Under the pieces are notes generated by a model that made no database searches, had not been told where the DNA came from, and saw only the letters and a program-made list of their open reading frames with translations. This document shows positions 8,976 to 16,549 of a stretch of DNA of 64,000 bases, piece after piece. Every line of letters begins with the position of its first letter. Position 1 is the first letter of the stretch. Source of the stretch: Anaerolineales bacterium (lineage in GTDB: Bacteria > Chloroflexota > Anaerolineae > Anaerolineales > E44-bin32); contig JAFGNH010000126.1 of assembly GCA_016927115.1 (NCBI GenBank), positions 46,541 through 110,540 on the forward strand, read 5' to 3'. Position numbers and translations under genes: made by a program.

Positions 8976-10238
8976 ATGAGTAAATTTCGTGGATATTGTT
9001 GTTCAGTTTGTGGGAAAGAGTACACCCCGGATGAGGTAACCTACACCTGTCCGGCCGATGGTGGAAACCTTGATGTACTGCTGGATATGGAGCAGATTCG
9101 TGCGCAGACTTCACCGGGTCAGATCAATGCATCCCGGGATGGATCGATCTGGCGTTATCTGCCTTTACTGCCGGTGGGTGATCCGGGTCACGAGAATACA
9201 CCGCTCCGAGCTGTTGGTTGGACTCCGGTATTCAGGCCGGCAAAACTGGCCAGCAATCTGGGCTTGAAGAACCTGTGGCTCAAGGATGACGGGCGTAATC
9301 CAACTGCTTCCTTTAAAGACAGGGCAAGTGCTGTTACCGTTGTCCGTGCAGAAGAAATCGGTGCAGAAGTGGTGATCACCGCCTCCACCGGGAATGCCGG
9401 TGCAGCACTGGCAGGCATGGCCGCAGCAGCTCAGCGTCCTGCCGTGATCCTGGCTCCGAAAACGGCACCACAAGGCAAGGTTGCACAGCTGTTGATGTTT
9501 GGCGCCAGAGTAATCCTGGTCGACGGAACCTACGATGACGCCTTCGACCTGACCCTCGAAGCAGCTGATGCGCTGGGCTGGTACTGCCGTAATACAGGCT
9601 ACAATCCGTTCACAGCTGAAGGCAAGAAAACCGTGGCGTTTGAAATTTGCGAGCAGTTCAGCATGCTGACCGGGCAGCTTAAAGAGAACGAATGGGTTGC
9701 GCCGGATGTAATTTTTGTATCTGTCGGTGATGGAAACATTATTTCCGGGCTGTACAAGGGTTTGAAAGACCTGGTTGAACTCGGCTGGATTAAGAAAATG
9801 CCGCGCATCATGGGCGTCCAGGCGGAAGGTTCCTCAGCTATCTACAACGCTTTTACTGCCGGAACAGAGGATATCGAACCGGTGCGAGCGACCACCATGG
9901 CGGACAGTATTTCCGTGGATCTGCCGCGCGATGGCCTGCGGGCACTGCGGGCAGCCACCCAGACCGGTGGCGCGTATATCCAGGTGACCGACGACGCGAT
10001 TCTGGATGCCATGCGCGCGTTGGGGCGCGACGCAGCGGTCTTTGCTGAACCGGCGGGTGCAACTTCCTATGCGGGCCTTGTTAAAGCCGTCGCGGAAAGC
10101 CTGGTGAAAGCGGATGACCAGATTTTAGTATTGAATACCGGTAACGGTTTGAAGGATGTTCGTGCGGCTCTGGAAGCAGCGGGTGAAGCCAAGGTGATCA
10201 AACCAGGCCTGGATGAATTGAAAGCAGCCCTGGGATAA
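8976..10238 (+). CDS. Threonine-synthase-like PLP enzyme (fold type II)
   Basis: 420 aa from the ATG at 8976 (SD AGAAGAGG); the extra 16 residues in the track have no SD. An N-terminal zinc-ribbon-like segment (CCSVCGKEYTPDE, CPADGG) leads into the PLP domain: Lys in NPTASFKDRASAV, the ASTGNAGAALAGMAAAA loop, SVGDGNIISGLYKGL for phosphate binding. Family members make threonine from O-phosphohomoserine. No hom or thrB lies nearby, and the gene sits among ureido-acid enzymes. A lyase or ammonia-lyase role, for example on 2,3-diaminopropionate where E. coli uses YgeX, is possible but unproven. Confidence 0.8.
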   Translation: MSKFRGYCCSVCGKEYTPDEVTYTCPADGGNLDVLLDMEQIRAQTSPGQINASRDGSIWRYLPLLPVGDPGHENTPLRAVGWTPVFRPAKLASNLGLKNLWLKDDGRNPTASFKDRASAVTVVRAEEIGAEVVITASTGNAGAALAGMAAAAQRPAVILAPKTAPQGKVAQLLMFGARVILVDGTYDDAFDLTLEAADALGWYCRNTGYNPFTAEGKKTVAFEICEQFSMLTGQLKENEWVAPDVIFVSVGDGNIISGLYKGLKDLVELGWIKKMPRIMGVQAEGSSAIYNAFTAGTEDIEPVRATTMADSISVDLPRDGLRALRAATQTGGAYIQVTDDAILDAMRALGRDAAVFAEPAGATSYAGLVKAVAESLVKADDQILVLNTGNGLKDVRAALEAAGEAKVIKPGLDELKAALG

Positions 10239-10284
10239 ATACCTTCCGAAACCTCCGGGTGTCCGAAAGGGGAAAGGTCCAGCG

Positions 10285-11241
10285 ATGAGCGAGGAAAGAG
10301 TTGTGTTCAGTGTGATAGCTCCGATCTATAACGAGATCGAGAGCATCAACGAATTCTATAATCGAATACGTTTGGTACTGGAACAACTGCAGCAGCCCTG
10401 GGAGCTCATCCTGGTGGATGATGGCAGTGTTGACGGGTCAACAGAGCGAATCCTCGCTCTGGCTGAAGAGGATGAGAGAGTGCTGCCAGTCATTTTTGCC
10501 CGAAATTTCGGACATCAGATAGCGGTAACCGCAGGATTGGATGCAAGCAGCGGGGATGCTGTTGTGATTATTGATTCGGACCTTCAGGATCCACCTGAGG
10601 TAATACCGGATCTGATCGCTCGCTGGCGTGAAGGTTATGAAGTTGTCTATGCAGTTCGATCTGAGAGGGAAGGCGAAAGCTGGTTCAAGCTTATCACCGC
10701 CGGCCTTTTCTACCGGCTGATTACAAGGATGACCGAGGTGGATATTCCACTGGATACCGGCGATTTCCGCCTGCTGGATCGGGAAGTGGTGGATGTGATG
10801 GGAACCATGAGGGAGCGTTACCGCTTCTTACGAGGCATGACTTCATGGGTCGGTTTTCGCCAGGCAGGTGTGTCGTATAAACGCGCCGCCCGTTTTGCCG
10901 GGTCTACCAAGTATCCGTTCAAAAAAATGGTCCGGCTTGCCCTGAATGCAGTGACCGGATTCAGCTTTGTACCGCTGCAGATGATTACGTACGGTGGTGT
11001 TATTGTGACCGTTATTTCGGTACTGCTGTGGCTGGTTGATCTGCTGCTTGTTCTGGGAGTACAGGGAATTCCTGAAATATTACAGCCAGGTTTGATTGGC
11101 CTGTTTTTCCTAGGAGGTGTTCAGCTAATCTCTATTGGTATTCTGGGTGAGTATATTGGCCGGTTGTATGATGAGGCTCGTGGCCGGCCGTTGTATATTG
11201 TTCGTAAAAATAAGACTCAAATAGAACATAATGAGGAGTGA
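10285..11241 (+). CDS. GT2 glycosyltransferase, DPM1/GtrB-like polyprenyl-phosphate type
   Basis: 318 aa. An N-terminal GT-A domain (VIAPIYNEIESINEFY, LVDDGSVDGS, the nucleotide/metal site IDSDLQDPP, then TGDFRLLDREV) is followed by two C-terminal membrane helices around residues 230-290. Such enzymes load a sugar onto undecaprenyl or dolichyl phosphate at the membrane. SD GGGGAAAGG precedes the ATG. It stands between two PLP-enzyme genes with short gaps (46 and 9 nt), so it is co-transcribed with catabolic genes it has no obvious link to. Its acceptor is unknown. Confidence 0.9.
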   Translation: MSEERVVFSVIAPIYNEIESINEFYNRIRLVLEQLQQPWELILVDDGSVDGSTERILALAEEDERVLPVIFARNFGHQIAVTAGLDASSGDAVVIIDSDLQDPPEVIPDLIARWREGYEVVYAVRSEREGESWFKLITAGLFYRLITRMTEVDIPLDTGDFRLLDREVVDVMGTMRERYRFLRGMTSWVGFRQAGVSYKRAARFAGSTKYPFKKMVRLALNAVTGFSFVPLQMITYGGVIVTVISVLLWLVDLLLVLGVQGIPEILQPGLIGLFFLGGVQLISIGILGEYIGRLYDEARGRPLYIVRKNKTQIEHNEE

Positions 11242-11250
11242 GGAAGTATC

Positions 11251-12714
11251 ATGATTGATTTAACAATGCATAAGGAACAACTTGAAAGCGCGGTAAAACG
11301 TGCCAGAGAACGAAACATTATTATCCCTACCTTTGCACAGCAGAAGGATCCAAGCCTGATTCCTGCAAAAATCAAGGAAGAACTGGCTAATATCGGCTTG
11401 TGGGACATCACCCCGCGCAACCTTTTCCGTATCACCTGGAAGAATGAACCGGTCGCCAAGGGTGGCGGATTCGGCGGCGTGAACTATGTTGAGCTGCCGA
11501 AAAGCCTGACTGGTGTCGACGCCCGTATCATTGCGCTGGTGGGTAAATGGTTCCCTACCGGTGCGCATAAGGTTGGTGCAACTTTTGGTTGCCTGGTTCC
11601 CCGACTGGTTACCGGACAGTTTGACCCCATCGAGCACAAGGCTGTCTGGCCTTCGACCGGCAACTATTGCCGCGGCGGTGCTTATGACTCCACACTGCTC
11701 GCCTGTGAATCGATCGCCATTCTGCCGGAAGAGATGAGCCAGGAGCGTTTTGACTGGCTTTCCAAGGTAGCCGGTGAAGTGATCGCCACACCGGGCTGCG
11801 AGAGTAATGTGAAAGAAATCTTTGACAAAGTCTGGGAACTGCGCCGGACCCGCGGCGATAAAATCTTTGTCTTCAACCAGTTTGAAGAATTCGGCAACTA
11901 CCTGTGGCACTATGACATCACCGGGCATGCGATGGAAGAAGTCCTGGCTAAAGAGCTTGGCCCCAATGACAAGTATGCTGGTGTATGTCTCACCACTGGC
12001 TCAGCAGGCACGATTGGCTGTGGCGATTACATGAAGCAGCTGTTCCCCACCAGCAAGAATGTTGCTGGTGAGGCACTGCAGTGCCCGACCCTGCTTGAGA
12101 ACGGTTTCGGCGGCCATCGCATCGAAGGTATCGGCGATAAACATGTACCGTGGATCCACAATGTTAAAAACACCGACATGATCATGGCCATCGATGACAA
12201 CCTGGTCGTCAGCCTGGCCCGCCTGTTCAATGAACCGGAAGGGCGCAAGTACCTGGCATCACAGGGTGTGCCTGAAGAGCTGGTTGGCCAGCTCGATCTG
12301 CTCGGTTTCTCATCCATTGCCAATACCGCGATGGCTATCAAATTTGCCAAGTACTACGAACTGGGCGAGGAAGATGTCGTACTCACGGTATGGACAGACT
12401 CGATGGAGCTTTACCAGAGCCGCCTCAAGGACATGCATGAAACCTTGGGCGAATACACCGAGAAAGATGCTGCTGCTGATGATGCTCGCTGGTTGAAGGG
12501 TATCACCATGGACTATCTGCAGGAACTGACCTACACAGACCGCCGTCGCGTGCACAACCTCAAGTACTACACCTGGGTTGAGCAGCAGGGCAAGACCTAT
12601 GAGGAAATCATGGATCAGTGGTACAAAGAAGACTACTGGACCAGCTTCCAGAACCAGACAGAAGAAATGGACGCACTGATTGAAGAGTTCAATGCCAAAG
12701 TTGGCTTGCTTTAA
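11251..12714 (+). CDS. TrpB-like PLP-dependent enzyme (fold type II) of unknown specificity
   Basis: 487 aa. PLP lysine in FPTGAHKVGATFG recalls TrpB (TGAHK), followed by PSTGNYCRGGAYDSTLLACE and the Gly-rich TTGSAGTIGCGDYMKQL for PLP phosphate. It is longer than tryptophan synthase beta or cysteine synthase, with an acidic helical C-terminal extension (from about residue 400) that I cannot assign. SD GAGGAAG. It is the last gene of the ade operon, ending before a strong terminator. Context favours beta-elimination or deamination of an amino acid released from purines; this is inference. Confidence 0.75.
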   Translation: MIDLTMHKEQLESAVKRARERNIIIPTFAQQKDPSLIPAKIKEELANIGLWDITPRNLFRITWKNEPVAKGGGFGGVNYVELPKSLTGVDARIIALVGKWFPTGAHKVGATFGCLVPRLVTGQFDPIEHKAVWPSTGNYCRGGAYDSTLLACESIAILPEEMSQERFDWLSKVAGEVIATPGCESNVKEIFDKVWELRRTRGDKIFVFNQFEEFGNYLWHYDITGHAMEEVLAKELGPNDKYAGVCLTTGSAGTIGCGDYMKQLFPTSKNVAGEALQCPTLLENGFGGHRIEGIGDKHVPWIHNVKNTDMIMAIDDNLVVSLARLFNEPEGRKYLASQGVPEELVGQLDLLGFSSIANTAMAIKFAKYYELGEEDVVLTVWTDSMELYQSRLKDMHETLGEYTEKDAAADDARWLKGITMDYLQELTYTDRRRVHNLKYYTWVEQQGKTYEEIMDQWYKEDYWTSFQNQTEEMDALIEEFNAKVGLL

Positions 12715-12756
12715 GATCTGATTTGCTCTAAGATCTGATATCTGCAATATGAAATA

Positions 12757-12794
12757 ACAATCCCCCCGGTATTTTTTGGGGGGATTGTTTTTTA
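12757..12794 (+). terminator. Rho-independent terminator of the ade operon
   Basis: Perfect 11-bp stem ACAATCCCCCC / GGGGGGATTGT with a 10-nt loop, running into TTTTTTATT. Confidence 0.95.
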
Positions 12795-12946
12795 TTCCGG
12801 ACAGGAGTGTGGTAGGATCGGGGAGAAGCCGGATTCGGTCCGGCAAGGGGGAAACAGCATCGTTCAGGAATCAAAAGGGGGAATGGAGACATCAGTAAGC
12901 CGTTATTTTCCTTTTTAACACACACTACAGAAAAAGGGGAGGGGGC

Positions 12947-13438
12947 ATGGAAACGATATATCCTGAAGATTTGATTCTGGTTGCGATAATTCCGTCACCG
13001 CGTGATCTGGAAATCGCCCGTGTATTGGGATGGTACCGCATACCGCTTCAATCAGCGCCGCGTACGGTGCGTGTTGATTGGATTGCATTCTACCAGCCCG
13101 GCATCTTCGGCCCTGAGCGCTGGTCCATCCGCATGTATGCCAGGGTTGAAGGGGTGGAACTGGTATCGCGGTGGGAGCTGCTGCAGGAAGAGCAGAGGCA
13201 TCCACGCGCGAATGAGCCGTACTACAAAATCCAGTTGGGGCCGATGCAGCGATTGGAAAAGCCGATTCTTGCTGTGCGCTGGCATCGATTCACATTTCTG
13301 TACACAACCGGGGAGCGTTTTTTACAGGCTCGGACAATAGAGGCACTTCGAATACGCTCCGTTGCTGAACGCAACAGCCTGCTGCGCTCATTGCGCGAGC
13401 GGGCGGCCGGTTCTGGCAGTTCTGATTGTAAGAAATAG
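12947..13438 (+). CDS. Conserved-looking hypothetical protein, 163 aa
   Basis: No family recognised. Strong SD (GGGGAGGGGG) and an intact frame between a terminator and a promoter support a real gene. It begins LILVAIIPSPRDLEIARVLG and has many Arg, Trp and Tyr residues, no signal peptide, no membrane segment and only one Cys (in the C-terminal tail). The predicted pattern is a small soluble alpha/beta protein with a charged C-terminal helix. It is flanked by independent signals, so it is probably monocistronic, and the neighbours give no functional hint. Confidence 0.65.
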   Translation: METIYPEDLILVAIIPSPRDLEIARVLGWYRIPLQSAPRTVRVDWIAFYQPGIFGPERWSIRMYARVEGVELVSRWELLQEEQRHPRANEPYYKIQLGPMQRLEKPILAVRWHRFTFLYTTGERFLQARTIEALRIRSVAERNSLLRSLRERAAGSGSSDCKK

Positions 13439-13459
13439 TTGGATAGGGAACAAGTACAC

Positions 13460-13489
13460 TTGGTTGTTATGACACAATTTTGCTATTAT
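13460..13489 (+). promoter_or_regulatory. Putative promoter of the corrinoid methyltransferase gene
   Basis: TTGGTT, 18-bp spacer, TATTAT. A transcript starting near 13496 would carry the folded leader at 13511-13581. Confidence 0.5.
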
Positions 13490-13510
13490 TTGTATGACGA
13501 CTGACATGGC

Positions 13511-13581
13511 TTGCCTGAAAAGAAGGGTGCTGTATCCGGTGCAGAACACCCCAGGGAGCCCGGTCAGGCAACGATTTTTTT
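13511..13581 (+). ncRNA. Candidate leader RNA / attenuator before the MtaA-like gene
   Basis: An outer stem TTGCCTGA / TCAGGCAA (8 bp, exact) encloses inner complementary segments GGGTGCTG and CAGAACACCC, and is followed after CGA by seven Ts. The SD of the next gene lies just after the T run. This is the arrangement expected for a transcriptional attenuator or riboswitch. I could not match it to a known class; the cobalamin B12 box is absent. Confidence 0.5.
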
Positions 13582-13599
13582 CTGGAGGGTATGCTGCGA

Positions 13600-14679
13600 A
13601 TGGATGGGAAAAATAGTCTGGTAGAGTTTATTGTTGAGGTTGGCAGAGTACCGATCATCCCACTGCTGGGATTTCCTGGGAGGCAGATAACGAACTCTTC
13701 GATTAAGCAGAATGTGTTTAATTCGGGTGTTCATTTTCTTTCCTTGCTGGAACTCGTGGATCGTTTCCAGCCGGATGCGATCTTCCCCATGATGGACCTG
13801 ACTCTGGAGGCGAATGCTCTTGGGGCCTCTGTCCGCTATCATCTGATGGCGCCCCCAAGTGTTGATGATTTTCTGATTACCTCTGAAGAGGATATGGAAA
13901 AGGTGTATCCGGTGGACATTCTGCGAGATGGGCGTATCAATGTGTTTCTGGACACCATGCGATTGATGTCCGCGCATTTCACCATCCCTGCTGCGGGTTA
14001 TGTAATAGGGCCGTACACGCTGGCATCGCAGTTAATGGGAGCGAGCCAGGCGGCGAAAGCTGTGATAAAGAAGCAGGATTTTCTGGAGAAAGTGCTGGCT
14101 TTTTCCACGCATGTGATCGGGTTGTATGCCCGGGCCCTGGTAGAAGCAGGAGCTTCCATGATCTGCGTTCTGGAACCGAGCTCGATGATGCTTTCCCCCA
14201 GGCAGTTTGAACGGTTTTCAGGACAGTACCTGTCAGAGCTGTTTACCAGCTTTGATGCCAATCCCATTCTGCATATCTGTGGGGATACGACGCATCTGAT
14301 CGAAAAGATGGTAGCGACAGGCGCTGAAGGTTTAAGTCTGGATTCAATGGTTGATTTTTCTGCCATTATCAGGCAGCTGCCTGAAGATGTAGTCCTGATT
14401 GGCAATATAAATCCGGTTGAGATCATGCTGCTCGCAAAACCGGAAGAGGTGCATGCTAGAACCCGTCAATTGATGGATCAGATGAACGGTTTTCCTAACT
14501 TTATTCTTTCGACGGGCTGTGATCTCCCTGAGGATACACCCTTTGATAACCTGGACGCGTTCATGAGTGCCGGTTCTGGGCTTCCTCTGGGTACACGCCC
14601 TCCGGCTGAAAAGGTGCTGACAGCAGAGAAGGTGGCGATAACGGACCTTTTTAAAAGCGAATGGCAAAGGAGTGATTGA
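13600..14679 (+). CDS. UroD-fold corrinoid methyltransferase, MtaA/MtbA/CmuA-like
   Basis: Members transfer a methyl group from a methylated corrinoid protein to a thiol or to folate. 359 aa from the ATG at 13600, which has SD GGAGGG at 10 nt; the ATG at 13591 is too close to it. The zinc ligands of the MtaA type are visible: His and Cys in LHICGDTTHLIE and a later Cys in STGCDLPEDTPFDN. IGPYTLASQLMG is also typical. Followed by a UTRA regulator, a corrinoid protein and an MtmB-like enzyme, it completes a three-component methyltransfer system. The acceptor (CoM-like thiol, THF or other) cannot be told. Confidence 0.85.
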   Translation: MDGKNSLVEFIVEVGRVPIIPLLGFPGRQITNSSIKQNVFNSGVHFLSLLELVDRFQPDAIFPMMDLTLEANALGASVRYHLMAPPSVDDFLITSEEDMEKVYPVDILRDGRINVFLDTMRLMSAHFTIPAAGYVIGPYTLASQLMGASQAAKAVIKKQDFLEKVLAFSTHVIGLYARALVEAGASMICVLEPSSMMLSPRQFERFSGQYLSELFTSFDANPILHICGDTTHLIEKMVATGAEGLSLDSMVDFSAIIRQLPEDVVLIGNINPVEIMLLAKPEEVHARTRQLMDQMNGFPNFILSTGCDLPEDTPFDNLDAFMSAGSGLPLGTRPPAEKVLTAEKVAITDLFKSEWQRSD

Positions 14680-14852
14680 TCCCGGGCCGCCCCTTTGTCT
14701 GCAGCAGGTTATCAGTCCTCTTGCGTCTGAGGACTGCTTTCAAAATGGAATCACAGTATAATTCCAGGTACAGTACTGCTGCGGCCAGGTATGCTGATAT
14801 TACAGCAGACCGTTTGGGACAAGGGCAGTTCTTTCTGGAGAGGAGCAGGGAA

Positions 14853-15623
14853 TTGGCGAAACGCATCAGCAGGGCAAAGGAAGTTGAACTCAAGCTGCTG
14901 GATCTGATAGAAAAAGGGGAGTGGAATGATGGCCGGCTGCCTTCTGAAACGGATCTTGCCGGTCAATTTCAGGTCAGCCGTGTGACCGTTCGGGAAGCGC
15001 TGTCATCACTCGCCGGGATGGGGGTCGTACAGCGTAAACACGGTCTGGGCACCTTTATCAGCAAGGATTGGTTTGGCGGCTCGGCCGGGATTCAGGCCAG
15101 ACTGGATGAACCCTTCGAATTGGGAACCATGATCACCCAATCTGGTTTTGACATGACCATATCGGTGGTGAGTTTTAATTACGGGAAAACAACAGAGCGT
15201 AATGCCCGGTTGTTGAATATTTCAGCGGATGATGAAACCTTCACTGTGCATAAGATATTTATGGCTGACGGCATGCCGGCGATTTCTGTGCAGAACATTG
15301 TTCCATTGAACCTCTCATTGGATAAAGCCCCTCTCGAAGTCCGGGGTATGATCAATCCGGAGGAACAGATCTACCTGCAGGTGGAGAAACTGTTTGGGCG
15401 GACAACGGGGTACCTGATATCTGATATCAAGCCGATGCTGGTGACAGAGGAGTTAACGAAGTATCTTGACCGGCCGGTTGGCAGCCCGATCCTGCATCTG
15501 GAAGAAGTGGCTTACAGTACGGACGGGGAGCCATTGTGGGTGGCGCTGGAGCATCATGTACCCGGGATTATCAATTTCCGTTTGAAGCGAACATTGTTCA
15601 AGAACACCAATTATCCAGGATAA
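14853..15623 (+). CDS. GntR-family regulator, HutC/UTRA type (2)
   Basis: Winged helix LPSETDLAGQFQVSRVTVRE plus GVVQRKHGLGTFIS, then a UTRA domain ending ALEHHVPGIINFRL. The track starts at a TTG (14676), but the SD GGAGAGGAG at 14837-14845 points to the TTG at 14853, giving 256 aa, normal for the family. An ATG at 14745 is a third option. The gene lies between the methyltransferase and the corrinoid protein, so it most likely controls them; the ligand may be the methylated substrate. Confidence 0.88.
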   Translation: MAKRISRAKEVELKLLDLIEKGEWNDGRLPSETDLAGQFQVSRVTVREALSSLAGMGVVQRKHGLGTFISKDWFGGSAGIQARLDEPFELGTMITQSGFDMTISVVSFNYGKTTERNARLLNISADDETFTVHKIFMADGMPAISVQNIVPLNLSLDKAPLEVRGMINPEEQIYLQVEKLFGRTTGYLISDIKPMLVTEELTKYLDRPVGSPILHLEEVAYSTDGEPLWVALEHHVPGIINFRLKRTLFKNTNYPG

Positions 15624-15729
15624 AGGTGCAGGGCAGCAGTACTCGTGGTAAGATGATATGACAACTTGTAATACGACTAACAACAGACAACATACGTCGT
15701 ACGTCACATCGAATCTGGATAAGCTTCAC

Positions 15730-15758
15730 TTGTTTTCACTCCTCCGGCATGCTATCGT
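15730..15758 (+). promoter_or_regulatory. Putative promoter of the corrinoid protein / mtmB-like operon
   Basis: TTGTTT, 17-bp spacer, TATCGT. A tandem TACGTCG-TACGTCA repeat about 35 bp upstream (15693-15706) could be a regulator site. Confidence 0.4.
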
Positions 15759-15824
15759 ACTTTTGATATCATCTGAAGGCAGATAATTTAATTCGATTTG
15801 TGTATCGAGAAGATGGAGAGAGTA

Positions 15825-16526
15825 ATGACCGTTGACGAGTATTTTGAAAAAATAAAAGAGACAATCCTTGAATATGATGATGAGGCAGCTCCAGTTGCCG
15901 CCCAGGAAGCCCTGGACGCCGGCGTGGATCCGATGGACATTATCACCAAGGCGGTCCAGCCGGCAATGGACATTATCGGCAAGATGTACGATGAGGGTGA
16001 AGTTTTTCTCCCGGAACTTATTCTTGCCGGGGATGCGGCAACGAATATTCTCGATACTGTTGTCCCTTATATTTCCGTTGAAGATCAGGAGAAGGCTGTT
16101 ACCGGTACCGTTGTGATCGGTGTTATGTACGGCGATAACCATGATATTGGAAAGAACCTGGTGAAGGCTCTTCTGCAGGCATATGGTTTTAAGGTTATCG
16201 ACCTTGGTGTCGATGTTACCGTAAAGGAATTTATTAGTACCGCTGAAAAGGAGAAAGCCGACATCATTGCTTCCTCAACCCTGATTACTACTTCCATGCC
16301 TTACCAGCGCCAGATGATCCAGCTTCTGAAGGACAGTAACCGGCGCGATAAATTCTTTGTCATTCTTGGCGGCGGCCCGATCACTCCGAAGTGGACTGCT
16401 GAGATCGGTGCTGATGGTTATGGAAACAACGCCCAGGATGCGGTTGCTCTCTGCAGCAAGCTGATGTCGGACGGGAAGAATGCCCCACTGGATGAGCCGG
16501 TTATTATCGGTGCTGTAACCCGCTGA
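15825..16526 (+). CDS. Methylamine-type corrinoid protein (MtmC/MtbC family)
   Basis: Carries the methyl group on cobalamin between two methyltransferases. 233 aa from the ATG at 15825 (SD GGAGAG). The N-terminal helical cap domain is followed by the B12 fold with the cobalt-ligand motif DNHDIGKNLV (DxHxxG), the SxL-type loop SSTLITTSMPYQR and the C-terminal GGGPITPKWTAEIGADGYG. It lies 23 nt before the MtmB-like gene, whose partner it should be. Confidence 0.95.
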   Translation: MTVDEYFEKIKETILEYDDEAAPVAAQEALDAGVDPMDIITKAVQPAMDIIGKMYDEGEVFLPELILAGDAATNILDTVVPYISVEDQEKAVTGTVVIGVMYGDNHDIGKNLVKALLQAYGFKVIDLGVDVTVKEFISTAEKEKADIIASSTLITTSMPYQRQMIQLLKDSNRRDKFFVILGGGPITPKWTAEIGADGYGNNAQDAVALCSKLMSDGKNAPLDEPVIIGAVTR

Positions 16527-16549
16527 TTCCAATCAAGGAGATTGATACT

